NCBI GenBank assembly: GCA_910574455.1
Contig: CAJSYZ010000008.1
Span: forward strand, 2,048,707-2,112,706
Reading direction: 5' to 3'
Source: Trichaptum fuscoviolaceum
Taxonomy: Eukaryota > Basidiomycota > Agaricomycetes > Hymenochaetales > Trichaptaceae
Length of the DNA stretch: 64,000 bases
Shown: piece after piece, positions 1 through 10,899 of the stretch
Numbering within the stretch: the first letter of the stretch is position 1
Layout of the letters: each line of letters opens with the position of its first letter
Notes under the pieces: generated by a model
The model's input: the letters and a program-made list of their open reading frames with translations, nothing else
Database searches by the model: none
What the model was told of the DNA's origin: nothing
Position numbers and translations under genes: made by a program

Positions 1-1697
1 AATACCCTTTTACTATATACCACGCGTCGGCGAAACTTAATCGCCGATACACATTTTATACCAACACGGAGGCTGCTCGGGCTAAGTGGCTTAAATTATT
101 AAAGGAAGCAATGGCAATCCATTCCATCCGGCAGGATGCTAATCAGGTCGGTTTTTGGCTTGAGGATGTGGATTTCGTTGTATGCTTACCGAGACTTACA
201 TATCGGGATTCAGTGGTTCGCACCTAACACGATTAATGACAATATATTCAGAATTCGGAGCGCTCGTGTACCCCCCACTACGACGGATCAGTTCACCGGA
301 ATGATTACAGCTGCTGCTACATTCAGTGGGTCTCCCGATTGATGTCTATGACTTAGTTATTTATCTCCCTTGCAGCGAGTGGCGGTAAGAACTTCATGAT
401 AGTTGGATGTAACGGTGGCGTGTATGTTGGCATACGTGGAGAGCAAGGTAAGTCACGTCCTTTCGTCGGGAACGAAGTTGACATGAACGATTTCAAACTA
501 CAGTATACCGACGCGTCCTTAACTTCCGCAATGCAGTTGCAATCTTCGCTATCCAAAAGCATAACAAAATACTCATTCACATTGACGAATCACTCCTCTC
601 GTACTCTCTCGATATGATTGCACGGGCGAGCCAAAACAATACTACACCCAAAGCACTTGATGCGTCCATGGAGAAAGTCTCGGGCCAGGATAAAGTGACA
701 GTAGCGAAAGTTGGAATTGTGAAGGGCCGCAGCGTTGGTACGCATTTATCCTCGGCACTACAATTCGTAAACCTCACATATATCTTCAGTGATCTACGCA
801 GCAAAAGGTTTTAGGCAGACCACGATTCATGCGCTGGAAGTCGTTGATAATCCCACCAGGCCCGGGCGTCATCCAGGCGGATCTTTATCATACAGATCTT
901 TTGGCGAGGTACTTCCGCAGCCATTTATTCCTTTTCTAGGTACTCGAAGAGCTAATACCCTCTCAATTGTAGCCATTCTACGTTCCTCGACAAGCATTCA
1001 GTATAACCCCTCTCACGAAGACCGTCACTATCGCAACGGAGCGCGGCATCATGATTGTTGATCCGACAAAGTACGTAGCGGTCTTTCTTGCACTTCTCCA
1101 CCTTTTGCTAACTTTTAGATAAGCCTCTCCAGTGCTGGAACTCTCGTTGTCCCTGATTTCTCGCAGGTGTCACAAGACGTTCAGGCCTCAGCTTTAAAAT
1201 CAAAGTGTGACGAGTCAAAGGCCCTTGGCCTCGCGCGTGTGGATGTGGATAGGAACATGGTCGTCTATGAAGGTCCGTTTAATACTAATATATATCTAGT
1301 TCCTATCCAAATAGAACTTCATACAGAGTTTGGATGTTATATCAATCGTCACGGACTACCGGCTCTCAATTCAAGCATTGTTCGGTGGGAAGTCAAGGTC
1401 GATTCCTTCGCAGAGCGCTGGGAGCATATACTCCTGTTTAGCAATGAATTCATCGAGGTACGGCATAAGGCTACCGGTCGACTCGTCCAGGTGATAGACG
1501 GAAGGAACATCCGACTATTAAACGTTGGGCCGCCGGATGATATGCCCCTGGTTGTGGCCCGGCTCGGGAAGAAGAATGACCAACACGGCCAGAGCGATGA
1601 ACTTTTCGAGCTCCTGAAGACTTCCGAGATTTCGACGCCAGCGACGGCGACGAGTCCCACTGGCAGAGAAGAGTATTGGGGAGAATGGGATATGTAA
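1..1697 (+). CDS. Rho guanine nucleotide exchange factor, Rom1/Rom2 type (C-terminal part: end of PH domain and CNH domain)
   Basis: 5'-truncated by the window edge. The first readable exon (about 3-146) gives the end of a PH domain (YPFTIYHASAKLNRRY, then a helix ending RQDANQ). After an intron the linker WFAPNTINDNIFR leads into a citron-homology (CNH) domain. Its hallmarks are spread over several exons: GGKNFMIVGCNGGVYVG, LIHIDESLLSYSLDMI, VIYAAKGFRQTTIHALE, EFGCYINRHG, and near the C-terminus FIEVRHKATGRLVQVIDG. The introns at 147-213, 326-375 and 448-503 restore one open frame, ending in EWDM and TAA. Rom1/Rom2-type proteins activate Rho1 upstream of cell-wall integrity signalling, and the CNH domain regulates or localises the exchange factor. 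The catalytic DH domain lies outside the window. Tus1-type GEFs share the PH-CNH tail, so assignment within the family is tentative. Confidence 0.85.
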
Positions 1698-2401
1698 ACA
1701 ATGTGGATCTAGCTTTTGTATCTGTTCTTAATTTATGACCTTGATTATAGTATAATACGATGTATTCTCAGTGTATGTAGTTATGGATTTCTGGGCATGC
1801 ACCGTGACAGGAACTTAGGACACGCTTAAACTTCGCGTTCAGCGGTTATTCCTGGCTCGATCGATGACGACCTATGTGCCATTGTGCCTGTCTTCGTCGT
1901 CCTTATTCGAACGCTATCGATATCAGGGACTAGAGCGACTTAGGAATTTAGCGTACACTGAAGCTAAGGCAAGTGCCGGAACTGTAAATTGGTTCTGAGT
2001 AATATTCGGAAGCTCAGATCCATCGTCTCGCAAATACCCCCCTCCCCCTTTTTTTCCTATTCTCCCCCCAACCCCATCCGGATACGCGAGTCATGTATGC
2101 AGCGAGAGAGATTGAGGTCGCGTTCTTTTGATAGTAGGAAGCACCGAATAGCATCGATCTTTTGTCAATAAGTATAAACAAACGCGTCGCGCCAGTGGCG
2201 ATCTCAGTTGACGACTGACCGAAGAGGATATCTTCGAGTCATCACTGCGAATATCTTCTGATCAGTCTGTCTCGTGGCATCAAATGAGGAGAGCAGGGGA
2301 ATATTTACATTACCCATCACTGTGAAGTACACTGTAGGCTCGTACACACTATACTGGAAACAAAACAGCATACAGCTAGATAATACGATAAAATACCCTC
2401 G
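1698..2401. other. Convergent intergenic region
   Basis: Space between the 3' ends of the Rho GEF (plus strand) and SQT1 (minus strand). It holds only short ORFs without family features. A pyrimidine-rich run near 2040-2075 and AT-rich stretches are visible. I see no RNA gene or repeat. Confidence 0.5.
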
Positions 2402-3851
2402 CTACTCGGTCGCAAATACTAGACATACGCCATCATCCCCCGCACTCACGACGACGTCCCCATTCATTCCTAGCGCTGCCGCTAGGATGGGCCCACGATG
2501 TCCCTTATGCTCTTTAAGCAACTTCCCGGTACGTGCGTCCCATGTCCTAAGAGTTTTATCCGCTGACGCCGATGTGATAAGGTGGTTCTTTGGTGAGGGA
2601 TGCGCGAGCAAAGATGTAATAGCATCCTTGGAACGATTATAAGTATATGTTAGTTCACAGCAACCAATCTACTTACCTCGTGCTCTAATGTCGCCCTCAA
2701 GCGCATAGTCGATAAATCCCAGATGCACGCCTTTCCGTCTGTCCCTCCGGTAACGACGACCCCGCTTCCTGCACCCGCACCGGCCAAGTCAATAAACTGT
2801 ACAGACTCCACGCTCTCGCCCTCCTTGTGACCTTCCAGTCCGCCCAAGACATTTCCTTTCGTCAAGCTCACAACACGCACCCCGCCATCGACGCCTCCTA
2901 CAACCGCCAGAGTGGACGAGGCATTGACAGCCAACGAAGTCACACCCTCAATATCGAAACGCGCATCTGTCGGTGTCAACTTGAAGACCGGGGTCGGCGA
3001 CCGTGGGTCCCAGAAGATGAGTGTGCCCTCTGCATCTGCGGTAATTACCCGTTTGCCTGATTTCCCGCATCGTCAGATTCGTCTACATAAGTTAAAGAGA
3101 AAGATGTGTACCATCCGGAGTAAATTCTCCGCATTGGACAGGACATGAATGACCCGCGAAGACTTGCATAGTATTACCGGAAGGTACTGTGAACTCGTCA
3201 ATATCATTCATACGTCAAATACTTTGCAAAGAACGTACATTGCCAAAGCCATACGGTTCCGTCATTAGACCCGGCAAGCAGGACCGGACCTCTGGGATGC
3301 CACCTTATCCACTTCACTCTACTTTGAGTCCCGCTCCATTAGGAATATTAGTCGAAGCTTACCATTACTTCGTCGGGTCCCTGAAGCTCAGTCAAAAACT
3401 CCCATATATTCCATGTTTCTTTACCGACCCGTCTCCATAACCTCACTTTACCATCCATGCCTCCCGTTGCAACCAGCTCTCCATCTGCGCTGAAAGCCGT
3501 GCTCGTCACACTGTCAGTGTGTCCGGTGAGCTTCACGATCTGTTCACCGTTCTCAACATTCCACAGGTAGCCTAAATCATCCTCGCCTCCGGATGCGGCA
3601 ATTGGCTGCGTCGGGTGCATAGACACAGCAAAAACTGAGCCTGCATGAGTAGGAAAATGCTGAATGGAGTTATCCTCGAACACAATATCGTCTGCGTCTT
3701 CACCACCGCCTTCGTCCGGACCCTCGTCGTCGTCATCCATAGGTAGATCGCCATCATCAGCAACCTCGGCGAGGACGTCGTCTGCGGTGATAAACTGCTC
3801 GTCCTCGTCTTCCTCCAGATGGTCGTGATCAGTGTGCTCGGCGCCGGACAT
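2402..3851 (-). CDS. SQT1: WD40-repeat ribosome assembly chaperone Sqt1/AAMP
   Basis: Family knowledge: Sqt1 (yeast) is the dedicated chaperone of ribosomal protein uL16/Rpl10, and AAMP is the animal homologue. The N-terminus (from MSGAEH) is strongly acidic, as in AAMP. It is followed by WD repeats with the family-typical phrases GGEDDLGYLWNVENGEQIVK, TGHTDSVTSTAFSADGELVA and, last, DKTLRTWDARTGKLLKEHKG ending in FATE. At least three introns interrupt the gene (near 2640-2690, 3050-3130 and 3350). The ATG at 3851 has A at -3. The open frame extends upstream only through a non-ATG codon, so 3851 is the start. The predicted protein is about 430-450 residues, the usual family length. The gene converges with the Rho GEF. 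Confidence 0.9.
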
Positions 3852-4792
3852 TTTCAAGGTTGAATACAGTTCAAGGTGGGTTGTTAATGCCAATGGTTTA
3901 CGAAAAACCTGGTCAATTTATGGGTGCTGACTGGCTCAAAACTTGCATGACGAATCTTGAATCAAGTGGACCCCAACTGCCTGAGATTGGGACCCCGTGA
4001 CTTCTTCTGGCACCGCGCTGGGCACGAGAACAGATCTACTCATGACCACAATTCACTATAGGAGTGTTGCGGCGAATGTGTGTATATGTCTCGTTGCCTT
4101 CACCGTGGCCGGAAAGCATGTTCTACTCCTTTACAAACCCCGCCGAGTTCCGTTTTGCGATAATCCGTACTTCGATTGAAGTTTGAAGCGTCATCATCGG
4201 TCTTCGTCCCGACACCGCCCGTAGCCTTGATTACTTCCTATACAGCTTCGTTCCTTCTTGCCAGTGCATGCTGTGCGCTATTCCGATGTGCTATTACTGA
4301 ACAGGTGCATCGGAAACGGCGGCGCCTTGACGAATGACATTCAGCCCGACGAAACAGAATTTGGCGTGCTTGACGAAGCGGCGTCTCAACAAAAACACAT
4401 GAACCGATTGGAGGAGGACACTCGGTCACGGTGAGCCTGAGAATCTCTTCAAGTTGATGATACTAAACTTGAAGAGATTCTGTAATAGATGGACACCACC
4501 GTGACAATGAAGACAAGTTTTATAACAATTTCATTTATCGGATTTCGACTGCGAAAATTGGAGATCAACAACCAACTTATCTCTATTGAACCTTGCTTGA
4601 ATTTTGAAGATGAGGAAGATTCTACGTTGAAGAATAATGTTCAGACAGGAAGCGTATGCAAGTAAAGACGGAGGCAGATCAAAAGGTCCCCACGGACGCG
4701 AGAGTGATTCCCACGCACTTTATGTTAGAAACCGATTGAAAATCAGGAACTAAAACTCCACGTCACTCTACACCTCTTGTCCTCTAACCATC
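3852..4792. other. Divergent promoter region between SQT1 and PDI
   Basis: About 940 bases with no supported gene. It should contain both promoters. The one clear structure is a perfect 16-bp inverted repeat at 4440-4481, listed separately. Small ORFs on both strands lack family features. Confidence 0.5.
4440..4481. repeat. Perfect 16-bp inverted repeat with 10-nt loop
   Basis: AGAATCTCTTCAAGTT (4440-4455) is followed by a 10-nt spacer and its exact reverse complement (4466-4481). It lies about 310 bases upstream of the PDI start codon. It could act as a hairpin in an RNA, as a paired binding site, or be a relic of a small element. The sequence does not decide between these. Confidence 0.85.
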
Positions 4793-6525
4793 ATGCTCCT
4801 TCGTTTCTCGCTCTTTGCGACGCTCGTCGCGGCTGTAGCAGCCTCAAACGTCATAGAATTGAATCCAGATAACTTTGACGAATTCGTTGGCAAGGGCAAG
4901 CCGGCGTTGGTGGAATTGTGAGGGACATTTTGCTATCCTTTCTAAACTTTGTTCCTGACTAGAAGCTTTTCCGTTCAGCTTTGCGCCTTGGTGGTGAGTG
5001 TTCCGAGATGCACCGTCCAGACTGCAGATTGTCTTATGAATCATTCGAACGTGATCTAGTGGTCACTGCAAGGTAAGTAGAATACAGTTTCGGCCAGGTA
5101 CATGATTTGTGCTGACGGTCTTTGACAGAATCTTGCTCCGGTCTATGAGGAACTTGCTGACGCATATGCACATGCGAAGGACAAGGTCGTAATAGCCAAA
5201 GTTGATGCCGACGGAGTTGGTAAGCCTCTCGGGAAGAAGTATGGTGTCACGGGATACCCTAGTACGCGTTCTCTGAGTCGATTCGATGAGCTCGGGACTA
5301 ACGTGATTCGTTTACTCAGCTTTGAAGTGGTTCAATGCCGACGGTGGCGAGCCGGAGAAGTACGAGGGAAAGCGAGACTTCGAGGCACTCACCCAATTGT
5401 AAGTTAACGGTCGTGTGCTTCACCCGGTCTGTTGTTGCTCACAGATCCTTGACAGTGTAACGCTAAAGTCCAAAGTGAAGCCGAATATTAAGCTCCCTCC
5501 TCCCGGTGCGACTACTATCCTTGATCTTCATAACTTTGACGAGGTTGCACTGGTACGAGCTTCCATCGTACCTACTTCCACCGAGACAAACTAAACGCAC
5601 CCTTTCTCAGGATCCGAAAAAAGACGTATTGGTCGCGTTCACTGTAAATATACTCCCCCGATTTTTCCGGAAGTTATGTTCTTAAGTCATATCCAATAGG
5701 CTCCATGGTGCGGACACTGCAAGCGATTAAAGCCGACATACGAGGATGTTGCAAAGACCTTCTTACCGGAAACTAACGTAGGCTTTCGAATTATTGTCCA
5801 ATCACTCAATTCTAGCCTCTTACTATCGTTTTCAGTGTGTCCTTGCCAATGTGGATGCGGATGCGAAGAAGAACGAAGCTCTTGCCAAGAAATACGGGGT
5901 TGGTTCCTTCCCGACTATCATCTTCTTCTCCAAAGACAACAAAGAGGGTGAGCACTACGAGGGTGGTCGCGACGAGGAAGACCTTGTGAACTTCATGAAT
6001 GAGAAGTGCGGTACCTATCGGGCTGTCGGCGGCGGTCTTAACGACAAGGTACTTTACGAAAATCCTGCTAATTCTTTACGACATTCTGAAGTGGTATTAC
6101 TCAGGCTGGCCGAGTACCCGAGCTGGATGCAATTGCTTCCAAATTCCTCTCAGCAGCTGCGGATATCCGGACTTCCCTAATTGATGAGGCAACTCTCCTC
6201 GCTCAGACCGCCGGCTCAGCAGCACAGCACTACGTTAAGGTCATGCAAAAACTTGCAAATGGATCTGAGGCATACCTAGAGAAGGAAACCAACAGGTATG
6301 TTTTTTCATCACAAATTTTAGTGACCATGTATGGGTGCTTACAATACTCCTTTAAGATTGTCATCCATTCTGAAGAAACGCACACTCGGCCCTCAGAAGC
6401 TGGACGAAATCAAGATTAAAGCCAATATCCTAGCTGCATTTGTGGCCGACACGTCTGAAGAGCTGAAGGAGGCCGCTGAGGAGGTCGTAGAGTCTGCGAC
6501 TCAGCGAGCGAAGGAGGAACTATAG
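4793..6525 (+). CDS. Protein disulfide isomerase, two thioredoxin domains plus C-terminal helical domain (ERp38/P5-like)
   Basis: Catalyses disulfide formation and isomerisation in the ER lumen. The N-terminus MLLRFSLFATLVAAVAAS is a signal peptide. Two thioredoxin domains follow, each with the active site APWCGHCK (about residues 45-55 and 165-175), and the resolving prolines lie in GYPT and SFPT. The last ~100 residues (ALLAQTAGSAAQHYVKVM onward) match the ERp29-like helical D domain that ends this subfamily. The protein finishes in KEEL, a KDEL-type ER retrieval signal. Exons are split by at least seven short introns. The ATG at 4793 follows a CCATC context and gives the signal peptide. 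Domain order is thioredoxin-thioredoxin-D, not the four-domain classical PDI. Confidence 0.93.
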
Positions 6526-6740
6526 ACTATCCAGTATGTACTCTATTTACGCCGTGTAATACCTGCGGGGCAGGGTATTGTCGAGAAAAGTACCATGTCA
6601 CCGACGGTTCGTAATGTTTCCTGCTTAATTTTATTGATTGCTCGGATTACCTTGGAATAATATTCAGCGGTGTGTTACTTGCAAGGTCGCCATTTGACAT
6701 GGGTGCATGTTCGTCTATGTGCAAAGGAGTAACCCCTCTA

Positions 6741-7535
6741 TTAGGCCTTGAACTCCATGAGCTTCCGCACTTTCTCCCTCGTTCCTGCTTCCCAGTCATC
6801 CCAGCAGATCGACAGATTCACAGTATCCCGCCCTGGCTTGTTATGGAACTGGTCGCCTGGCCTGGGCGTATGTCCTTCTTTCCCTTCGGGCATCGCTACA
6901 TACCATCTGTGCGTTGCCTCGTACTGGAAACCCAGTCGTTTTGCGGCACCGATGGAAGTCGTATTCAGAGAATTTGCATACCACTGCACCCTTCTCAAGC
7001 CAATTCCCGGGGGTGAATCCGACGGGAGGTTCAGACAATGGTGGAGCAGGAGGCCGGACGCGTTCGAATGGACGTGTGTCCTTTGAAATTTCGGAAAGAT
7101 GACAACGTGGCCGATCTCCGTGATGAGGTGTTCGTCGGACGAGCGAATGAACCCTATAACTCCAGCGAAACTGCCACCTTCGAAACCCGGCTTCTCAGTA
7201 CCGACCGCAGGCGGACGTGTCTTGTCGATGACGACAAACAACATGGCGGTGGGGTCCCGGCGATATTTGACCTCGTAGTAGACAAGGAGATCACGAAGTG
7301 ACTTGGGCGGGTGAAATGGGAGGTAGCGGTAGAGCTGCGGATTGGCGGACATCGTACTGAAGAATTCTTGCGCATGGATGCGCGGGATGTACGGTATGAG
7401 TTTGACGAGGTCGTTCTCGAGCGCAGATACGTCGATGGGTAGGCAGAAATTGAAGTCATAGGGCTCGGGTCCATATAGCTCTTCATCAGTTAGTTGTACG
7501 GCGGGCGGGCGAGCGTAGTTGTTGCACCAGGCCAT
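6741..7535 (-). CDS. GNAT-family N-acetyltransferase (RimJ/Acetyltransf_3 type)
   Basis: A single exon of 264 residues from ATG at 7535. The fold is recognisable from the order of motifs. LFVVIDKTRPPAVG and GVIGFIRSSDEHLITEIGHV correspond to the central strands. VVIFPKFQRTHVHSNAS lies where the acetyl-CoA-binding loop falls. RRVQWYANSLNTTSIGAAKR followed by LGFQYEATHRWYVAMPEG is the classic motif-B ending (N...S...A..LGF..E) of RimJ-like enzymes. Fungal relatives are cytosolic acetyltransferases of unknown substrate, so I give no substrate. The gene diverges from RNase H2A across about 300 bases. Confidence 0.85.
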   Translation of the reverse strand: MAWCNNYARPPAVQLTDEELYGPEPYDFNFCLPIDVSALENDLVKLIPYIPRIHAQEFFSTMSANPQLYRYLPFHPPKSLRDLLVYYEVKYRRDPTAMLFVVIDKTRPPAVGTEKPGFEGGSFAGVIGFIRSSDEHLITEIGHVVIFPKFQRTHVHSNASGLLLHHCLNLPSDSPPGIGLRRVQWYANSLNTTSIGAAKRLGFQYEATHRWYVAMPEGKEGHTPRPGDQFHNKPGRDTVNLSICWDDWEAGTREKVRKLMEFKA

Positions 7536-7834
7536 AGTGATCTAAGTGTACGAGCACTTTATTTCGTTGAGTTATTAATGTGCGTTTTTTATATTAATGC
7601 AAATCAAACTATGACTCGACCATAAGTCCGACATGTCGCAATTTGAAGTATAACCCGTTCCATACGGTGTATCGGAACATCGGGCAGTGAGTCCCCTGGT
7701 TCAGTGACTCAGGCGCGTAATCTTATCAGTGCAGTGGACCCTAAACTTGAACGCGTCGCGACGCGTCTGCTCTCGATAACTCTAATCTACAACTTCAATC
7801 TCTCATTCATAGAAGACATAGGTCGGAAAACAAA
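7536..7834. promoter_or_regulatory. Bidirectional promoter between the GNAT and RNase H2A genes
   Basis: 299 bases separate two divergent start codons, so the interval must carry both promoters and both 5' untranslated regions. No TATA box stands out. This call rests on gene layout only. Confidence 0.5.
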
Positions 7835-9144
7835 ATGTATGAGTCACCCCTTCCAACTGCCGATGAACTTCTGCCACAAGAGGAAGAGGTCGTTGAATCT
7901 CAGGATGTCGAAATGATCGTAGATGCTGGAGAAGTGCACCAGATTCCGTCTCTACCACAACCTTTCAGACCTTTAACAGAGTCGTATACATACCACTCAC
8001 CCAAACCGACTGCGCCTGGTCCTTACATGCTTGGCGTGGATGAAGCAGGGCGAGGGCCTGTTCTTGGACCTATGGTATACGGCGTGGCGTACTGCCCTGT
8101 TGCTTATAAGGAAGAGTTGGAGGAGTTAGGTTTCGCTGGTACGCTTGAATAACACCTGATTGATTATTGATTCTGCACCAGCCAACTCACTGCTGCGCAG
8201 ATTCAAAGGCCCTGACTCATGATAACCGCTCAAGCCTGTTAGATATACTGTGCTCCGATCCGCGTAATTTAGCTTGGTCGGTCCGCGTTCTCAGGTATCC
8301 CTGATCTCCGTAATGGAAATCTCAGATGCTAACGTCTGCTACAGTCCGCAAGGTATCTCTGCCGGTATGCTAAAAAGACCTCCTACCAACCTCAACAAGC
8401 AGTCCGAAGAAGCCACTGTAACTCTGATTCGCGAAATTCTGAACCAAGGCATTGAGCTCAGTGAGGTATATCCCTGTCATTTTTCTCGATACTGCCTCTA
8501 CCTTACTAAGTTTCACTGCATCCTTGCTAAAATCGATGCCATCTCATCAAGGTCTATGTTGATGCACTCGGAAATACGTCGACATATGAACGCTACCTTT
8601 CCGGCCTGTTCCCCGGCATTCAATTTACAGTTACAGCGAAAGCCGACTCCAAGTTCAAGATTGTCGGCGCGGCCAGTATAGCCGCGAAAGTGACACGAGA
8701 CGCATGGATAAGTGGTTGGGCATACGAAGAGAACGATGCGAATCCCACATACACTTGGCCAGAGGAACGCGGAAGTGGCTATCCATCAGGTACGGAGCAA
8801 GCAGAATCGCTCTTCATTCCGCCAGCTGACGTTGTCGAAACATAGACCCAAAGACACAAGCGTGGTTAAGAGAGGCAGTGGAACCGACGTTTGGATATCC
8901 TTCGATTGTACGCTTTTCATGGGCCACGGTTAAAGTCGCCCTCGATAAGCACGCGCATGCTGTAAAGTGGTATGTCCTTATACCTCGCCAACTTTAACGA
9001 CTTGCAGAATCTCATCAATCCCCCGACAGGACCGACGAAGGACAAGCATCACTTATCAAAGCCTTCGAAGGCGCGAAGGGTAGAGATAAAGGTCGTTGTA
9101 TACTTGCTAAAGAGCTGAGCTTGAAGAGTGTCGGAAGCCTATGA
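7835..9144 (+). CDS. RNH201: Ribonuclease H2 catalytic subunit A
   Basis: Removes ribonucleotides embedded in DNA and RNA of RNA/DNA hybrids, in the nucleus with subunits B and C. The catalytic start motif [15 protein letters not shown] is present at about residue 70, preceded by MLGV as in eukaryotic RNase HII. After introns come [26 protein letters not shown] (second acidic residue) and [20 protein letters not shown], then the [23 protein letters not shown] segment typical of the eukaryotic enzyme. Start 7835 (ACAAAATGT) gives a short acidic leader before the domain. The stop is TGA at 9142-9144. The first intron runs from about 8139 to 8202. Length is about 330 residues, close to the family norm. 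Confidence 0.93.
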
Positions 9145-9317
9145 GATTCACCTTCATATTGTCCGTCCATCCACCAGTCTCCAGCGTTGTCGTTGTTGTG
9201 ACATCTGTAAACCATCTTAATTATTGATACATCAGGATCCAGCAATAAATTAGTACATTCAGACACAGCAGATACAAGTTAGATGGATTATAATTGTAGA
9301 AATGGATGGAAGCGAGC

Positions 9318-10126
9318 TCAGCTTCCGAAATTCTGATAACCCTCGCTCATCCCTCTTGTAATCCTCCGCCCATATACATCTGGCGTCCCGCCTATCCCGT
9401 CGATCATTCCTTGCCTTGCAGGCGTCACCACATCACCAAAGTAGCCTCCGCTAGCAGCGCCCCCAGGTGTACCCGGATAATTCGCATTCCTCTGCGGCGT
9501 CATCGGTCCGCCCGCGGTATTCGGATAGGGATAGTTGGGACCAGCGCTCGGGTAGACATTCCCTCCTCTTTGTTGTTGATGTTGTTGTGGGAGTTGAATT
9601 GTCTGGTTCATCATGCTGGTATTGGAGGCTTGCTGTTGCCTGTTGTCGTTGTTCGTTTGTGTGCTGTTGCTTTCGGACTTTGATAGGGAGCGTGCAGCTT
9701 CGAGTAGTGGTGTGGGGTTATAATACAGCTCCGATTCCTTCTCGACCAAGAATCTGTGAAAAGTGTCAAGCCATCAATAGTCATCATATAAGAGACGAAA
9801 ACGAACTGTTGTGTGCCGATGTCCCAGAATGGCCCTCGTCCAGCTCGCGCGGTTATCAGCAATGAGTTCCATTCTGATGCGTTCTCCTGAGAAATTTGAT
9901 CATAATCAGAGGGTATGCAATACGGCTATGTGTTGCTTTGAAGGACACGAACCGCGGAAGGACCTGCTGAGCTTGGTTGTTCCTGCACTGGTGGGGGGAG
10001 TTGAACTAGTATGCTTTCTTGACGAGCAAGAGAGTGGATTTCTGCGGTCAAGGAAGGGCCTATCCGCTGCGCGTTGTGTCTCGGGACAGAGATCTTAAGC
10101 GTCTTCGCTGGTTTGCTGCGCGCCAT
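9318..10126 (-). CDS. Hypothetical Q/N-rich protein
   Basis: No family recognised. Three exons are supported. The first starts MARSKPAKTLKISVPRHN at 10126. The second follows a GTTCGT donor and carries WNSLLITARAGRGPFWDIG. The third begins FLVEKESELYYNPTPLLE and continues into a tail rich in Q, N, G and P, with runs such as QQHQQQRGG, ending NFGS. The junctions used (donors GTTCGT, acceptors CTCAG and CACAG) keep one frame. The conserved-looking core WDIGTQQFLVEKE suggests a folded segment between a basic N-terminus and a disordered tail. Total is roughly 220 residues. The gene converges with RNase H2A, with 173 bases between the stops. Confidence 0.6.
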
Positions 10127-10899
10127 GAATAGTTTGGAGAATAATGAAGATTATATCACGAAGCGAGTGGACCAATTTAGATTCCGAGTCGAGGACTGCC
10201 AGTGGCACAGCCACAGCTTGGACTCTATAGTATGCCAGTGCTACGAGACACTCAAATTATTTTCTTAAATATGACTTGTATTTTAGAGATAAATTTAAGT
10301 ATAAAATACGACATATACTCGTTATTACCACATAACTGACAATGCATCTTTAGTTTGAGTTCCGCACAAAACAACATAAATGCATAGTAGCGATGCATTC
10401 GTACGGTTTCCCCGATCAAGGTAAACTCTTGTTACTTCACTTACACGCAATAAATCAGAGATGACACAAGCAATAACTTAGATCCTACGTCGTCCAACGG
10501 GTTTCTCCTTAGTATCTGAGACTATTTAGCGAAGCGGGTCTCTCGAATCATACAGAGGTCAGTAGATAACTTCTATACTCAGCCAAACTGGAGTTGCAAA
10601 GGTATGAGGCCTTGAAACCCCTCCATAGATGCAGGTTCGTATGTACTTGCACCTATAGATCATGTTTCGGTTTGTCCCGCAAGTACTTGACTGTGTCTCC
10701 AGTTGGCTATCACCACAAACAGACCATCGCAGTTCTGACCAGAATCACGGGAAATGCAGACGCGCATCGTACGCGCCCTTTGTTGTGTTGCGATGAAATA
10801 TGGTTCGAGCTCCGCAGCGTCAGCCACTCCAGCGCATCCCCAGGCCTATATAAACAAGGAGTCCTGAGCGTGAAGCAAACCAGAGGATTCGTCCTTTCT
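10127..10899. other. AT-rich intergenic region upstream of the orphan gene
   Basis: No supported coding sequence. 10260-10440 is AT-rich. A TATATAAA box at 10847-10854 is placed like a core promoter for the candidate gene starting at 10900. Confidence 0.45.
10847..10854 (+). promoter_or_regulatory. TATA box
   Basis: TATATAAA lies 46-53 bases upstream of the ATG at 10900 in a locally GC-rich stretch. The spacing suits a short 5' untranslated leader. This supports transcription of the otherwise orphan downstream candidate gene. Confidence 0.45.
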
